Positions 40,598 through 49,243 of a stretch of DNA of 64,000 nt are shown here, one piece after another; positions within the stretch are counted from its first letter, which is position 1; each line of letters opens with the position of its first letter. The position numbers and the translations under genes are program-made. Under the pieces are notes generated by a model. The model was not told the DNA's origin, made no database searches, and saw nothing but the letters and a program-made list of their open reading frames with translations. The stretch is from positions 1 through 64,000 of the IMG/VR virus record IMGVR_UViG_3300027708_000032, one strand, 5' to 3'. Source of the DNA: a virus.

Positions 40598-42136
40598 ATG
40601 AAAAAATTAAACAAAACCAAAATGGCTCAAAAATATAGGAATGTATATACAATTCTTGAAAAAGTAAAGAAGGGTGAGATAGACACCTATTATAAAAAAG
40701 ATGATGGTGGTTTGTTTGGTAAGATAAACTTCTATAAGAAACCTGATTTAGTTAAACCACACATGCATTGGTTAGATGAGCATAAGATAGATGCTATCAT
40801 GGATGCTTATGTAACAGACGGTAAACTAGTTTCAGAGGAGTTTAGTAAGTTTGCAAAAACTGCAGACTATACTAAAAAGATTCCAGATGGTAAGAAACCA
40901 GATGCATCAACTTTTCATCAAAAGTTTTTAGATAACTACAGAAAGTTTCCTAAGCATATGATAAAGGACATTTTCAAGATGTACAACAACCCAATGGAAA
41001 AGTTGGAGTTTGAAGAGCGTACAGACAAGAACAACACTAAGTTTAAGTTCTTAGAGAATGCCAATAATCCAGTTGCTAAGATTATGTCTCAGGGTTCTAA
41101 TCTAAAGTCTGCAATCTTTGCTCGTAATATTCTAGCAAACTACATTATGAGAATGACTATGCTAGACTATGTAGATCCAGATGCATCTGAAAGTATTAAG
41201 AAAGGGCTCAACGGAGCTTCTGACTTTGATACTAAAGATGCTGCTGAAGCTGTAGATGATATGTGTAATAGTACACAAGCTAAGAAAGCTATGGAAGATG
41301 CTATTAATAAAGCTACAGAGCTTTGTAAGAACATGGATGACGCTATGGATGAAGATATACAAGAACAAATGTTTGACAACGCCACAGAACATGGAGAAAA
41401 CTGTTCTGCAGGTGATATTAGTCCAAACTATATCAAACAAGTTACTTCTAGACTAGAAAACATAAAGCTTTCTATGGGATCTGTTAAAGAGAAACTTAAA
41501 AAACTATTGGATAAGTCTGCTAGTTATTTCAGTTCTAGACAACAAGTTACATACGATGACTTGTTTAACTCAGATAACATAGCAGGGCTAGAAGACTATG
41601 AACTACTACATCCAAAGCTTAGAAAGATCTTTGCAGAAGATCTACAAGTGAAAGAAACCAAGTCTATAGGTAAGATAGATGTCTATATAGATATCTCTGG
41701 TTCTATGGACAGTGGTTGTGGTATTGAAAATAGTCAAGGAAATAGTATTACTAGACTAGACTTTTGTAAATCTATGGTAGTTAAACTATCTCAGATGGAC
41801 ATGCTTAATGATGTATATGTATTTAACAACAGGGTAAAGAAGTACAAGAAAGATCCTGTTAGTATTTCTATGCTAGACATAAGCGGTGGTACAACCATCG
41901 ATGCTGCTGTCAAAAGTATAGAAAGAAATGGTGTTAATGCTATTGTTCTCACTGACGCAGAAGATCATTGTAATACATATTCTGAAAAAGCATTCTTCAT
42001 TGGCCTACAAGGAGCTAATTTTAACTACTTCCAAGAAGATGTTATTAAACAGTATTCTGAAAAAGATCAAGTTATTGTATTTGACGGACATACCATTAAG
42101 TATGTAAATGAGAATGGATACGTTGTAAAAGATTAG
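40598..42136 (+). CDS. vWA-domain protein (CobT type), partner of MoxR
   Basis: A 512-residue protein. The first 340 residues are helical and charged. The C-terminal vWA domain has the MIDAS motif DISGSM (Asp365-Ser369), then a TTIDAA Thr and VLTDAED Asp that complete metal binding. It pairs with the MoxR-like ATPase just upstream, as in CobS/CobT and MoxR/vWA systems. It would bind the substrate that the ATPase remodels. It ends at a bidirectional terminator. Confidence 0.8.
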   Translation: MKKLNKTKMAQKYRNVYTILEKVKKGEIDTYYKKDDGGLFGKINFYKKPDLVKPHMHWLDEHKIDAIMDAYVTDGKLVSEEFSKFAKTADYTKKIPDGKKPDASTFHQKFLDNYRKFPKHMIKDIFKMYNNPMEKLEFEERTDKNNTKFKFLENANNPVAKIMSQGSNLKSAIFARNILANYIMRMTMLDYVDPDASESIKKGLNGASDFDTKDAAEAVDDMCNSTQAKKAMEDAINKATELCKNMDDAMDEDIQEQMFDNATEHGENCSAGDISPNYIKQVTSRLENIKLSMGSVKEKLKKLLDKSASYFSSRQQVTYDDLFNSDNIAGLEDYELLHPKLRKIFAEDLQVKETKSIGKIDVYIDISGSMDSGCGIENSQGNSITRLDFCKSMVVKLSQMDMLNDVYVFNNRVKKYKKDPVSISMLDISGGTTIDAAVKSIERNGVNAIVLTDAEDHCNTYSEKAFFIGLQGANFNYFQEDVIKQYSEKDQVIVFDGHTIKYVNENGYVVKD

Positions 42137-42161
42137 GGTTTACGGGGAACGGAAACATAAA

Positions 42162-42189
42162 GCCCCTGTAGAAATACAGGGGCCTCTTT
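42162..42189. terminator. Bidirectional terminator
   Basis: GCCCCTGTA with TACAGGGGC is a perfect nine-pair stem with a GAAA tetraloop. CTCTTTCC follows on the plus strand and TTTATGTTTCC on the minus strand. It ends both the rightward block and the leftward lysis block. Confidence 0.8.
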
Positions 42190-42223
42190 CCTATATAAGG
42201 ACTATATAGGAATATATAGAGGG

Positions 42224-42346
42224 TTAGCGTCCTTGTCCTACGTATTTCTTAGGTCTAGGGTTATGCTTATTAAAGCTCTTCTTAGCAGATCCTGACTTAC
42301 GTCTACCAAATGTAACCTTTCTAAGATCTCCTGCTGATTTTGCCAT
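42224..42346 (-). CDS. Small basic protein (40 aa)
   Basis: Reads MAKSAGDLRKVTFGRR, then a Lys/Ser/Gly-rich middle and ends KKYVGQGR. From memory this MAKSAGDLRK...GQGR form is a frequent tiny protein of Bacteroidota phages. Strongly positive, so a nucleic-acid or ribosome-associated protein is likely. It is the last gene of the lysis block. Confidence 0.65.
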   Translation of the reverse strand: MAKSAGDLRKVTFGRRKSGSAKKSFNKHNPRPKKYVGQGR

Positions 42347-42351
42347 TATTA

Positions 42352-43023
42352 TTATTTTAAGTCAAACAGAATTATTTCAGATTCTGCTGTAGGTATTATT
42401 TCTATTTTGTTTTCTTCTGTAAAACTTAGTCCATCTCCTTCTATTAACTTATAACCATTAATAGTTAGCTCACCTGATATAACGTATAGATAATAGCTCC
42501 GTGCATTATCTATTTCAAACGTATACTCTTCTGTAAAAATACCAGCTAGAAATCTAGCATCTTGTTTTATTGGTAGTTTCTCAGTGATGTTACAGAACTT
42601 GTTTAGTTTATCTTCTCTAGTAAACTGATGCCACTCATGTATTGGTTCAGTGTCTAATACATTAGGTCTTACCCACAGCTGTAAATACCTATTAGGTGTA
42701 TCTGATGCATTACCTTCTGTATGTTTTATACCACTACCAGCACTCATTCTTTGTACAGCACCAGCAGGTATATCTAAAACAGCACCATGACTATCTGTAT
42801 GTCTACATACACCCTCTACAACATACCCAAAGATTTCCATGTTCTTGTGTTCATGTATTGGAACATGACCACCTGGTTGCACCCTGTCATCATTAATAGT
42901 TTGCAGATCACTAAAGTGAATATACTTTCTATCAAAGTATCCAGGAAAGCTAAATGTTCTAAAAGAACTAATCCAGCTAGCTCTTGGGTTTCCTCTAGTA
43001 TGTGCAGGTCTATGCTTTATCAT
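42352..43023 (-). CDS. Pirin-family cupin protein
   Basis: A 223-residue bicupin with the pirin ligand set: His57 and His59 in IHEHKNMEIF, His101 and Glu103 in GIKHTEGN, and FGYVVEGVCRHTDSHG between them. Pirins bind Fe or another metal; some show quercetinase activity, others are redox-sensitive regulators. The C-terminal cupin (INGYKLIEGDGLSF) is more degenerate. The gene overlaps the endolysin by four bases, so it is a late gene. A phage pirin is unusual and was probably acquired from a host. Confidence 0.8.
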   Translation of the reverse strand: MIKHRPAHTRGNPRASWISSFRTFSFPGYFDRKYIHFSDLQTINDDRVQPGGHVPIHEHKNMEIFGYVVEGVCRHTDSHGAVLDIPAGAVQRMSAGSGIKHTEGNASDTPNRYLQLWVRPNVLDTEPIHEWHQFTREDKLNKFCNITEKLPIKQDARFLAGIFTEEYTFEIDNARSYYLYVISGELTINGYKLIEGDGLSFTEENKIEIIPTAESEIILFDLK

Positions 43024-43547
43024 GCCTCATTTACAGATATATCACCACCAATAGAAATAATTATTTTTCTAACATTGTCAGGTTGTAGATTATAAGCTGG
43101 TCTTCTAGCTTGTGAAAGTCTAGACTTTAAAATTCTTTTAATACACACTTTATTATCTTGGTTACCACCAAGTACATGATATGTTGTAGCATCTTCTGCT
43201 ACATATATCCCAACGTGTCCACCACCTTTTCTTGTGAATGTAACAACATCACCAAGCATAGGAGCTGACACCTTTACACCGAAATTATTCCAGTTGAGAG
43301 CACCAAGTGGGTTTAAAACCACAGGTCTTTCAGCTCTTTTCATAACTACAGCTATGTATAACCCACACCATGGAATTTCATCAGCTGTATATATACCACT
43401 AAGTCCTAACTCTTTAGCCCATCCAAGTATAACAGGGTTATGTTTAGAACCTACCACTTCTTGTGTACCATAAAGCTCAATAGCTTTTAGAAGATGCCGT
43501 GGAGCATCTTCTAAAGCTAGCCATTGATATGTTTGGGGTAGTTTCAT
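43020..43547 (-). CDS. Endolysin, NlpC/P60-CHAP type (TIGR02594-like)
   Basis: A 175-residue papain-like peptidoglycan hydrolase. Cys61 in IPWCGLYIA, His111 in GGGHVGIYVA and Asn129 in LGGNQDN form the catalytic triad. The N-terminal PRHLLKAIELYGTQEVVGSKHNP and LGWAKELGL are typical of the TIGR02594 lysin family. No signal peptide, so release depends on a holin, and candidates flank it. It overlaps the DUF1003 gene and the pirin gene by four bases each. Confidence 0.82.
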   Translation of the reverse strand: MKLPQTYQWLALEDAPRHLLKAIELYGTQEVVGSKHNPVILGWAKELGLSGIYTADEIPWCGLYIAVVMKRAERPVVLNPLGALNWNNFGVKVSAPMLGDVVTFTRKGGGHVGIYVAEDATTYHVLGGNQDNKVCIKRILKSRLSQARRPAYNLQPDNVRKIIISIGGDISVNEA

Positions 43548-43948
43548 TTCTTATTTAATTTTTTAATTTCTTTTAAGATCTTACTATGATCTTCTATAGC
43601 TTTTCTATCAAGCTTTAAATCTTCTTCAAGTTTCATAAGAAGAACTAATACAGCTTGTAATAACTCTTTAGAATCTTCATCAACCTCAAGATCTTTTTTC
43701 ATATGTTCTCTATCTTTCTCAGCTTGTCTATTACCTGACATAAGAATCATAGGTGTAGCATAAGCTGCTTGTGCTGATAGAAACAAGTTCATTAATATAA
43801 AAGGATATGGATCAAAATCTACAACATTGTCTAAATTAATCAGCATCCATACTATAAGTATCACTGATTGTAAAATTATAAATGTCCAGCTTCCTACAAA
43901 GCTAGCTATGTTGTCAGCTAGATTTATTCCAAATTCTTTTAGTTTCAT
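43544..43948 (-). CDS. DUF1003 membrane protein, holin candidate
   Basis: A 134-residue DUF1003 protein: two membrane segments (WTFIILQSVILIVWMLI and YPFILMNLFLSAQAAYA) and the family signature MILMSGNRQAEKDR, followed by a charged coiled coil. It overlaps the endolysin start by four bases. In bacteria the role of DUF1003 is not settled. In this position, coupled to the endolysin, it could act as the holin. That is inferred from context. Confidence 0.75.
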   Translation of the reverse strand: MKLKEFGINLADNIASFVGSWTFIILQSVILIVWMLINLDNVVDFDPYPFILMNLFLSAQAAYATPMILMSGNRQAEKDREHMKKDLEVDEDSKELLQAVLVLLMKLEEDLKLDRKAIEDHSKILKEIKKLNKK

Positions 43949-45648
43949 TGTACAATAAATTTAACCACTGTACGTTTGTTATTTATAATATAATAGAGAG
44001 CATACACACCACGCTCAAGATTTAAACTAAAGTCTTTGCTGAGTACACCATCCACACTTTTAATTCTTTCACTATACACTGTTCTACCAGTCATATCAAT
44101 AATGTTTACATTAGCATATGCTGTCTTAGTGATGGTACTTTGTACATTAAGTGTAAAGTTTCCATTATTAGGAATAGGATAGAGAGCAACTAAGTCTTTT
44201 TGTAAATCTTCTACACCTATTCTTGTTCCAAATGCACAATTAATATGTGTAAGTGTTTTAGATATTGGTGTACTAAGTGTACCACATAATGTAGTGGCTT
44301 TAGCTGTTAAAGGACCACCTGTGTAACCAGTGTTAAACTGAAGTGTTACAACAGAACTATCTGCATTAGCATATGTAAATGTTGTATTAGCTGGTTTAGT
44401 CCATCTAAAAGCTACCCCCGGAGGAATTGATACATTTGGAACAGCAGAGATTACAGAATATGTAGCACTGTTACCAATACATCCATTCCAAAATCCTGTA
44501 GATGAAGACATATCTAAAGGTTTAGATGGTGCCACTGCTAAACTCTTAGCTGCACTAACTATATTACAAGCACTTTGACATTTAACTGTAATAGCTCCTG
44601 TACTAAAAGTAGAACCAAATCTTATAGTGACAGAAGAACTATCTGTGTTAGCAGCTGTAATTGTGCTACCTACAGGAACTGTCCATCTAAATACACTATT
44701 AGCCACTTGAGAAGAAGTTGGAATAGCTGCACTTGTTGTATATGTAAATGTACTATTAGGACAAGGTGCTACAGAACCAACTATACTAACTGGAGCAGGA
44801 GGTAATGCTCTTGTAAAAGCTGATGACACTGTAGGAATACTTCCTGCATTATTACTTAATGTAAGATATACAGAACCTGCAGCTTTAATTGCAGCTGTAA
44901 TACTATTAGTACCTTGACCACTTGTTGCACTGATTATATAATTACCAGTACCTGATATACTCCAAGCATAATTAACACCACTTTCTACAGGAACAGAGAA
45001 TGTTCTTAAAGTGTCACATAGTCCAGAAACTGGAGTTTGTGTAATCACTTGTGTAGTTGGCACTGTAGCAGTTGGAGGAGGAGCTACATATTTAGTAGAA
45101 CTAAATGTTGTAGTGTATACATAATCCTGAGCTTCATTACCATTATTATTACCAGCCACTGCAGAAACATAAAACTTTACTTTACTTGGAGCTACACTTG
45201 GTGCATTCCATGTAAGTCCTGTGTATGTGTAGTTATTAGCCACTGTAGTAACAGCAGCATTAGCATGGCTTAATTCATATGTTGCACCACCAGCTGTTCC
45301 TTTAATAGAACTGTTAGCGTTAGTGCTAGTCCATGTACCAACAACAGTGTTAGTGGTTGTGTCTACAGCTTTAATAGCATATCCCCACACCTTTCTATCA
45401 GCTGTTCCATGAGCTATCTTAATACTAAAAGGGTAAGCTACACCTGCAGTGAATGTAGTAGGTAGGCCAGTGAGAGTGATGTTACCACCACCAGAGTTAA
45501 GACTATAGTCACCATGACAATTAGTACAGTTTCTTGTAGATCCTGTAGATGTTGGAGCCATAGTGTAACCTGTAGGACAGTTTGGATTGCTTAGTACAAA
45601 AGAAAAAGCAATAATAACAAAACTTAATAAGTACAATACTTTTTTCAT
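43945..45648 (-). CDS. Exported protein with CxxCH, PKD-like repeats and T9SS sorting domain
   Basis: A 567-residue protein with a signal peptide (to about residue 20). A CTNCH motif follows at 41-45 inside a choice-of-anchor-V/reelin-like domain (about 22-195), with GVAYPFSIKIAHGTADRKV. Then come three PKD-like beta-sandwich units (200-470) with NSTFTYTTSA- and GNSATYSV-type starts. The last 85 residues form a type-A T9SS sorting domain: LYPIPNNGNFTLNV, NVNIIDMTGRTV and a C-terminal YIINNKRTVVKFIVQ. In the host such proteins are carried across the outer membrane by T9SS. Here the gene is coupled to DUF1003 in a late phage block. Confidence 0.82.
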   Translation of the reverse strand: MKKVLYLLSFVIIAFSFVLSNPNCPTGYTMAPTSTGSTRNCTNCHGDYSLNSGGGNITLTGLPTTFTAGVAYPFSIKIAHGTADRKVWGYAIKAVDTTTNTVVGTWTSTNANSSIKGTAGGATYELSHANAAVTTVANNYTYTGLTWNAPSVAPSKVKFYVSAVAGNNNGNEAQDYVYTTTFSSTKYVAPPPTATVPTTQVITQTPVSGLCDTLRTFSVPVESGVNYAWSISGTGNYIISATSGQGTNSITAAIKAAGSVYLTLSNNAGSIPTVSSAFTRALPPAPVSIVGSVAPCPNSTFTYTTSAAIPTSSQVANSVFRWTVPVGSTITAANTDSSSVTIRFGSTFSTGAITVKCQSACNIVSAAKSLAVAPSKPLDMSSSTGFWNGCIGNSATYSVISAVPNVSIPPGVAFRWTKPANTTFTYANADSSVVTLQFNTGYTGGPLTAKATTLCGTLSTPISKTLTHINCAFGTRIGVEDLQKDLVALYPIPNNGNFTLNVQSTITKTAYANVNIIDMTGRTVYSERIKSVDGVLSKDFSLNLERGVYALYYIINNKRTVVKFIVQ

Positions 45649-45649
45649 A

Positions 45650-46108
45650 TTACATTTTTTTTATGTAGAGATCTCTATAATGTAGCATTTCCCCTGTAAG
45701 AATAAATGCTCCTCCAATTAGAACAATATCCCAAAGAGTATTCTTCACTTGGTTCTTTCTATATTTTTTAGAAAGAATATTAAAGTTATTTTCTAAAGGA
45801 GCATATGCACCTTTATACATATTAACTTGTTCTGTAAGGTTCTTAACTTGATCTTTTAAGTTAGTTTCTGAAGATTTGTATAAGTCTATAGCATTCATCT
45901 GATCAAACACTTGTCTTTTTAACAATGCTGATTCAGTGGATGTAACAGATAACAAAGCTTTAGCAGAGTCACCAATTAAAAGATCTGTTTGAATACTTTT
46001 AATGACAGGATAAGGGATGCAAACATCCCTCACCGTGTCAGTATTCTTTTGAGCATTACAAATAAATGCTAAAACTAATAGTAAGATTGTAGTTGTTGAT
46101 TTTTTCAT
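45650..46108 (-). CDS. Spanin-like exported coiled-coil protein (152 aa)
   Basis: An N-terminal signal peptide (MKKSTTTILLLVLAFICNA), a periplasmic coiled coil (about 65-125), then a C-terminal transmembrane segment (LWDIVLIGGAFILTGEM). Such an arrangement can bridge the membranes, as a spanin must, and proteins of this kind with a QTDLLIGDSA-like start recur in Bacteroidota phages. It lies beside the endolysin block. The spanin role is inferred. Confidence 0.6.
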   Translation of the reverse strand: MKKSTTTILLLVLAFICNAQKNTDTVRDVCIPYPVIKSIQTDLLIGDSAKALLSVTSTESALLKRQVFDQMNAIDLYKSSETNLKDQVKNLTEQVNMYKGAYAPLENNFNILSKKYRKNQVKNTLWDIVLIGGAFILTGEMLHYRDLYIKKM

Positions 46109-46113
46109 ATAAA

Positions 46114-46635
46114 TTATTGTTTAAGATTACCTGATAAACTAAAGGTATTACTCCCTTGACATATAACTGTAATAACACCATATTGTGTTTGTGAACGTCT
46201 GTAATTAAATACACTGTGAATAGTCACACCACTAGCAGCTGCAAAAGTAATAGTTCCACCAGCTTGTAACACCTTACAAGTCCAACCATCAGGTAAACCT
46301 GCAGGAAGAGTAATTGTAGAGACACCACCAGTAGTCATACTAACTAGTTTATTAAAATCACCAGTTACTACAGTGTAGATGCTACCTGTTTGTGTATTTC
46401 CAGCAGGGTAAGCTGTAGCTCCACCAACTAAAGCAGCAAGCTGAGTCATAGCTGTAGCTGTCATATAACCATTTGCAGATGTTGTAGCAGCTTGCATAAA
46501 CAAAGTGTCTTTTACAGCACCACCAGTTCTAACTACTCCTAAGGGAGATTTAACAACTGTTGTGTCATAAACCATAGTTTGTGCAGAAGCACCAAAAGAG
46601 AAAAGAATACCAAGAATAAATAATAGTTTTTTCAT
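46114..46635 (-). CDS. Exported tail-fibre-like beta protein (173 aa)
   Basis: A Sec signal peptide (MKKLLFILGILFSFGASAQ), then Gly/Thr-rich beta structure: ATTSANGYMTATAMTQLAAL is a fibre-like connector, and TITLPAGLPDGWTCKVLQ with ITFAAASGVTIHS resembles the tip domains of phage fibres. A signal peptide on a fibre-like protein is odd for a virion part and suggests export by the host. Confidence 0.6.
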   Translation of the reverse strand: MKKLLFILGILFSFGASAQTMVYDTTVVKSPLGVVRTGGAVKDTLFMQAATTSANGYMTATAMTQLAALVGGATAYPAGNTQTGSIYTVVTGDFNKLVSMTTGGVSTITLPAGLPDGWTCKVLQAGGTITFAAASGVTIHSVFNYRRSQTQYGVITVICQGSNTFSLSGNLKQ

Positions 46636-46659
46636 GTGTTTATTTTTTTTTTAGATTAA

Positions 46660-46821
46660 TTAAACTGTTTTAGCATCTTGTGCTGAAGCTCCCAAGAAGA
46701 ATAAACCAATAGCTTGACATACTTGTCCTACTATTTGTAACACTCCTGTTTGAGAATTTACTAAGTAGCTACCCACTGCAGCTAAAATACCACCGATTGT
46801 TGTTTTCCAATTTGCTTTCAT
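46660..46821 (-). CDS. Small holin-like membrane protein (53 aa)
   Basis: Starts MKANWKTTIGGILAAVG and continues with a second hydrophobic part (VGQVCQAIGLFFLGASA), ending in a charged QDAKTV. From memory, very similar short proteins (NWKTT-GGI-AA-G) are common beside endolysins in Bacteroidota phages. A two-segment holin is the simplest reading. The ORF is too short for most gene callers. Confidence 0.6.
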   Translation of the reverse strand: MKANWKTTIGGILAAVGSYLVNSQTGVLQIVGQVCQAIGLFFLGASAQDAKTV

Positions 46822-46825
46822 AATT

Positions 46826-49240
46826 TTAATTTTTAAATTTTAAACGTGATTTAATAATAGAAGAAATATATGTAACTGTAAAGTTAAAGTCATGTGTACA
46901 ACCATTAGCATCTTTAGCTGATATAGTATGATCACCAGAAGTTACACCAGTGAAAGATGTACCTGATTGATAAGCTCCACCATCTAGACTATACGTCTTA
47001 GCTCCTGTACCACCTGTTACACTAACTGTCACAGTAGTAGTCCCACCTTGAACAGTGATAGGAGTGAAAGATACTGTTCCTGTTACATCTGTAGGCTGTG
47101 ACAAAGTAACAGATATATTAGCGGTGGAACCAACAGCATCACTTATATTGTAAGACGTACTTCCTGCTGCTTGTATAAATGTTCCAGTTCCATTATACGG
47201 AGGAACACCACCTGTAGCACCAACTGTAACATTTGTTGTACCATTAAAACATGTAATTGTTCCTGTTGTTACAGTGGCTGTTAATGATGTTACACTAGTT
47301 GATGGTTTGTACAAACCAATAAATGGTGTAATACCAACAATACTATTACCCTCAAAGTCTGTAGTAAAACCTGATATAGCCACGCCATTATTACGAGCAT
47401 AGCTTGTGTCATTTAAATGTAAGTCCCAGTTCTCTGGATATATACTATTAAGAGTATCTTTAAATAAAAGACCACTAGTCATAGCTCTTTCTTTAGTACC
47501 TCTATAATTAAGTGTACCACCAACAGCAGATGCATATCTAGCCCCACCTAAATAATAATAAATATTAGCAGAACGCTTGTATCTATTTCTATCATATAAT
47601 GCTTGTATACCCGTAGTCCAATAAAATATATTATTTCTATTGTCAATCATTGTATCTATGTTAGATCCCCATAGTGTAGCATCCCCTGAATACTGCATAG
47701 TAAATCTAGTTCCACCATAGTTTTGATAAGCAGGATTACTAGGATTACTCCATGTTGTATTAGATACAGGAAGATAAAAACCTGACATACCAGAACATGT
47801 ATAGTTTGATTCTGATCTTGTAGATGGATCACTAAGTGTAAGACTAAGACCATTAATAGCAGTGACTGTTACTGTTTTATATACTATACTAGCAAGATCA
47901 TCATCATCTGTAAACCAAACTGAACCAACGAATATACCTGTGGCATTACTCACTGTAATAACATTAGAACCTGCTGTAGTACTAACTGTGGGTCTTAATG
48001 GATAGCCTGGAGGATTAAATGTATTAGCTATATCTCTACAGAACCACCAAGGTTGTGTTGTACCAGGTCTAAAACCTTGTCCATCTCCATATACATCTTT
48101 ACCAAAACCTAAACCATTCAGTCTATCATTATTATTAGATATAATTACATTATTCCAATGTGATAAATGATGATTATTTCCTTGGAAAGCATCACCTACA
48201 CTACCATGAATATAAGCAAACTGACCACAGTTTATTATTTTATTAAAAGCAAATGTATCATACTGTGAACCTGAGTTACTATCATTTCTATCAAGGTTAC
48301 CAATCTCATATGCTCCACCACAATCTATAATAGTATTATAACAAACTTTAGAGTTGTATAGATTAAATATATCCATAGCTACACCACCTAAACCTTGACA
48401 AGATCCTATTCTACCACTCTTACCCCAAGCTCCTTTAATATAGTTATAACTAATCTCTGTTCTAATAGCTGCAATACCCTCTATAGCACCAGCCATAATA
48501 TCATGTGTACCAGCTGTATCTGCAGAACTCTTGAAGTTAGTGAACCTGTTATTTGTTATCTTAGAATCAACAGTAGCCATTCCTTGTATACCATACATAG
48601 TATTGTTAAACACACAGTTTCTCACTGTAAATCTAGTGACCATGTATTTTCTTCTACTAGTATCTCCATAACTATTTTTAAGACCACCACTTGTACCTTG
48701 TGTCCATTCTCCTAATATCCAACCACCAGAATAACCTGGATTAGCTTTATCAGTTTCAGGTACTCTATAATCATTAGATTGTATACCATCTATGATGATA
48801 TCATGTACGCCTGCAAAATATACTATACCTCTACCTTCTCTTGATATCCATGTACTTACAGGATATGTAGCACTTGGATATAACCAGTTTGGCAAACTTC
48901 CTGTACCATAATTAGTAATTACTATAGGTTGACTAGGTGTACCTGACGGAGCTGTAAAATATGTACCACCATCATTAGCCCATTGCATACTAGAAAACCC
49001 ATTAACAAACCCATTGGCAAATACATCACCTCTTTTAAATGCTATAGTATCACCAGGTAAAAAAGTACTAACTCCACTAGTTACACATCTTTGTAGTTTT
49101 TGTAAAGTCTGCCATGGTGTAGCTTGGTTCTGAGCTTGTGTAGATGTATAGTTGTCATTACCAGTAGAAGAACTGAAATAAAACTTTCTACCAAATACTA
49201 TGGTAGGCAATAAAAATAAAATCAGTAAGAGTTTTTTCAT
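46826..49240 (-). CDS. Exported beta-helix protein with SprB-like repeats
   Basis: An 804-residue protein with a signal peptide (MKKLLLILFLLPTIVFG). The start of the mature part, FYFSSSTGNDNYTSTQAQ then PWQTLQKLQ, is the usual opening of pectate-lyase-like right-handed beta-helices. Repeated NN-rich turns continue to about residue 640. The last 150 residues hold two repeats like those of the gliding adhesin SprB (ITCFNGTTNVTVGATGG, and VTGGTGAKTYSLDGG ... HTISAKDANGC). It could be a receptor-binding or polysaccharide-degrading protein, or a surface mimic. It lacks the C-terminal sorting domain of T9SS. Confidence 0.72.
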   Translation of the reverse strand: MKKLLLILFLLPTIVFGRKFYFSSSTGNDNYTSTQAQNQATPWQTLQKLQRCVTSGVSTFLPGDTIAFKRGDVFANGFVNGFSSMQWANDGGTYFTAPSGTPSQPIVITNYGTGSLPNWLYPSATYPVSTWISREGRGIVYFAGVHDIIIDGIQSNDYRVPETDKANPGYSGGWILGEWTQGTSGGLKNSYGDTSRRKYMVTRFTVRNCVFNNTMYGIQGMATVDSKITNNRFTNFKSSADTAGTHDIMAGAIEGIAAIRTEISYNYIKGAWGKSGRIGSCQGLGGVAMDIFNLYNSKVCYNTIIDCGGAYEIGNLDRNDSNSGSQYDTFAFNKIINCGQFAYIHGSVGDAFQGNNHHLSHWNNVIISNNNDRLNGLGFGKDVYGDGQGFRPGTTQPWWFCRDIANTFNPPGYPLRPTVSTTAGSNVITVSNATGIFVGSVWFTDDDDLASIVYKTVTVTAINGLSLTLSDPSTRSESNYTCSGMSGFYLPVSNTTWSNPSNPAYQNYGGTRFTMQYSGDATLWGSNIDTMIDNRNNIFYWTTGIQALYDRNRYKRSANIYYYLGGARYASAVGGTLNYRGTKERAMTSGLLFKDTLNSIYPENWDLHLNDTSYARNNGVAISGFTTDFEGNSIVGITPFIGLYKPSTSVTSLTATVTTGTITCFNGTTNVTVGATGGVPPYNGTGTFIQAAGSTSYNISDAVGSTANISVTLSQPTDVTGTVSFTPITVQGGTTTVTVSVTGGTGAKTYSLDGGAYQSGTSFTGVTSGDHTISAKDANGCTHDFNFTVTYISSIIKSRLKFKN

Positions 49241-49243
49241 AGT

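Noticed and set aside
44575-45273. Plus-strand frames rich in Cys, Ser and Arg
   Set aside because: Complement of the Thr/Ala-rich T9SS-type gene; no independent support.
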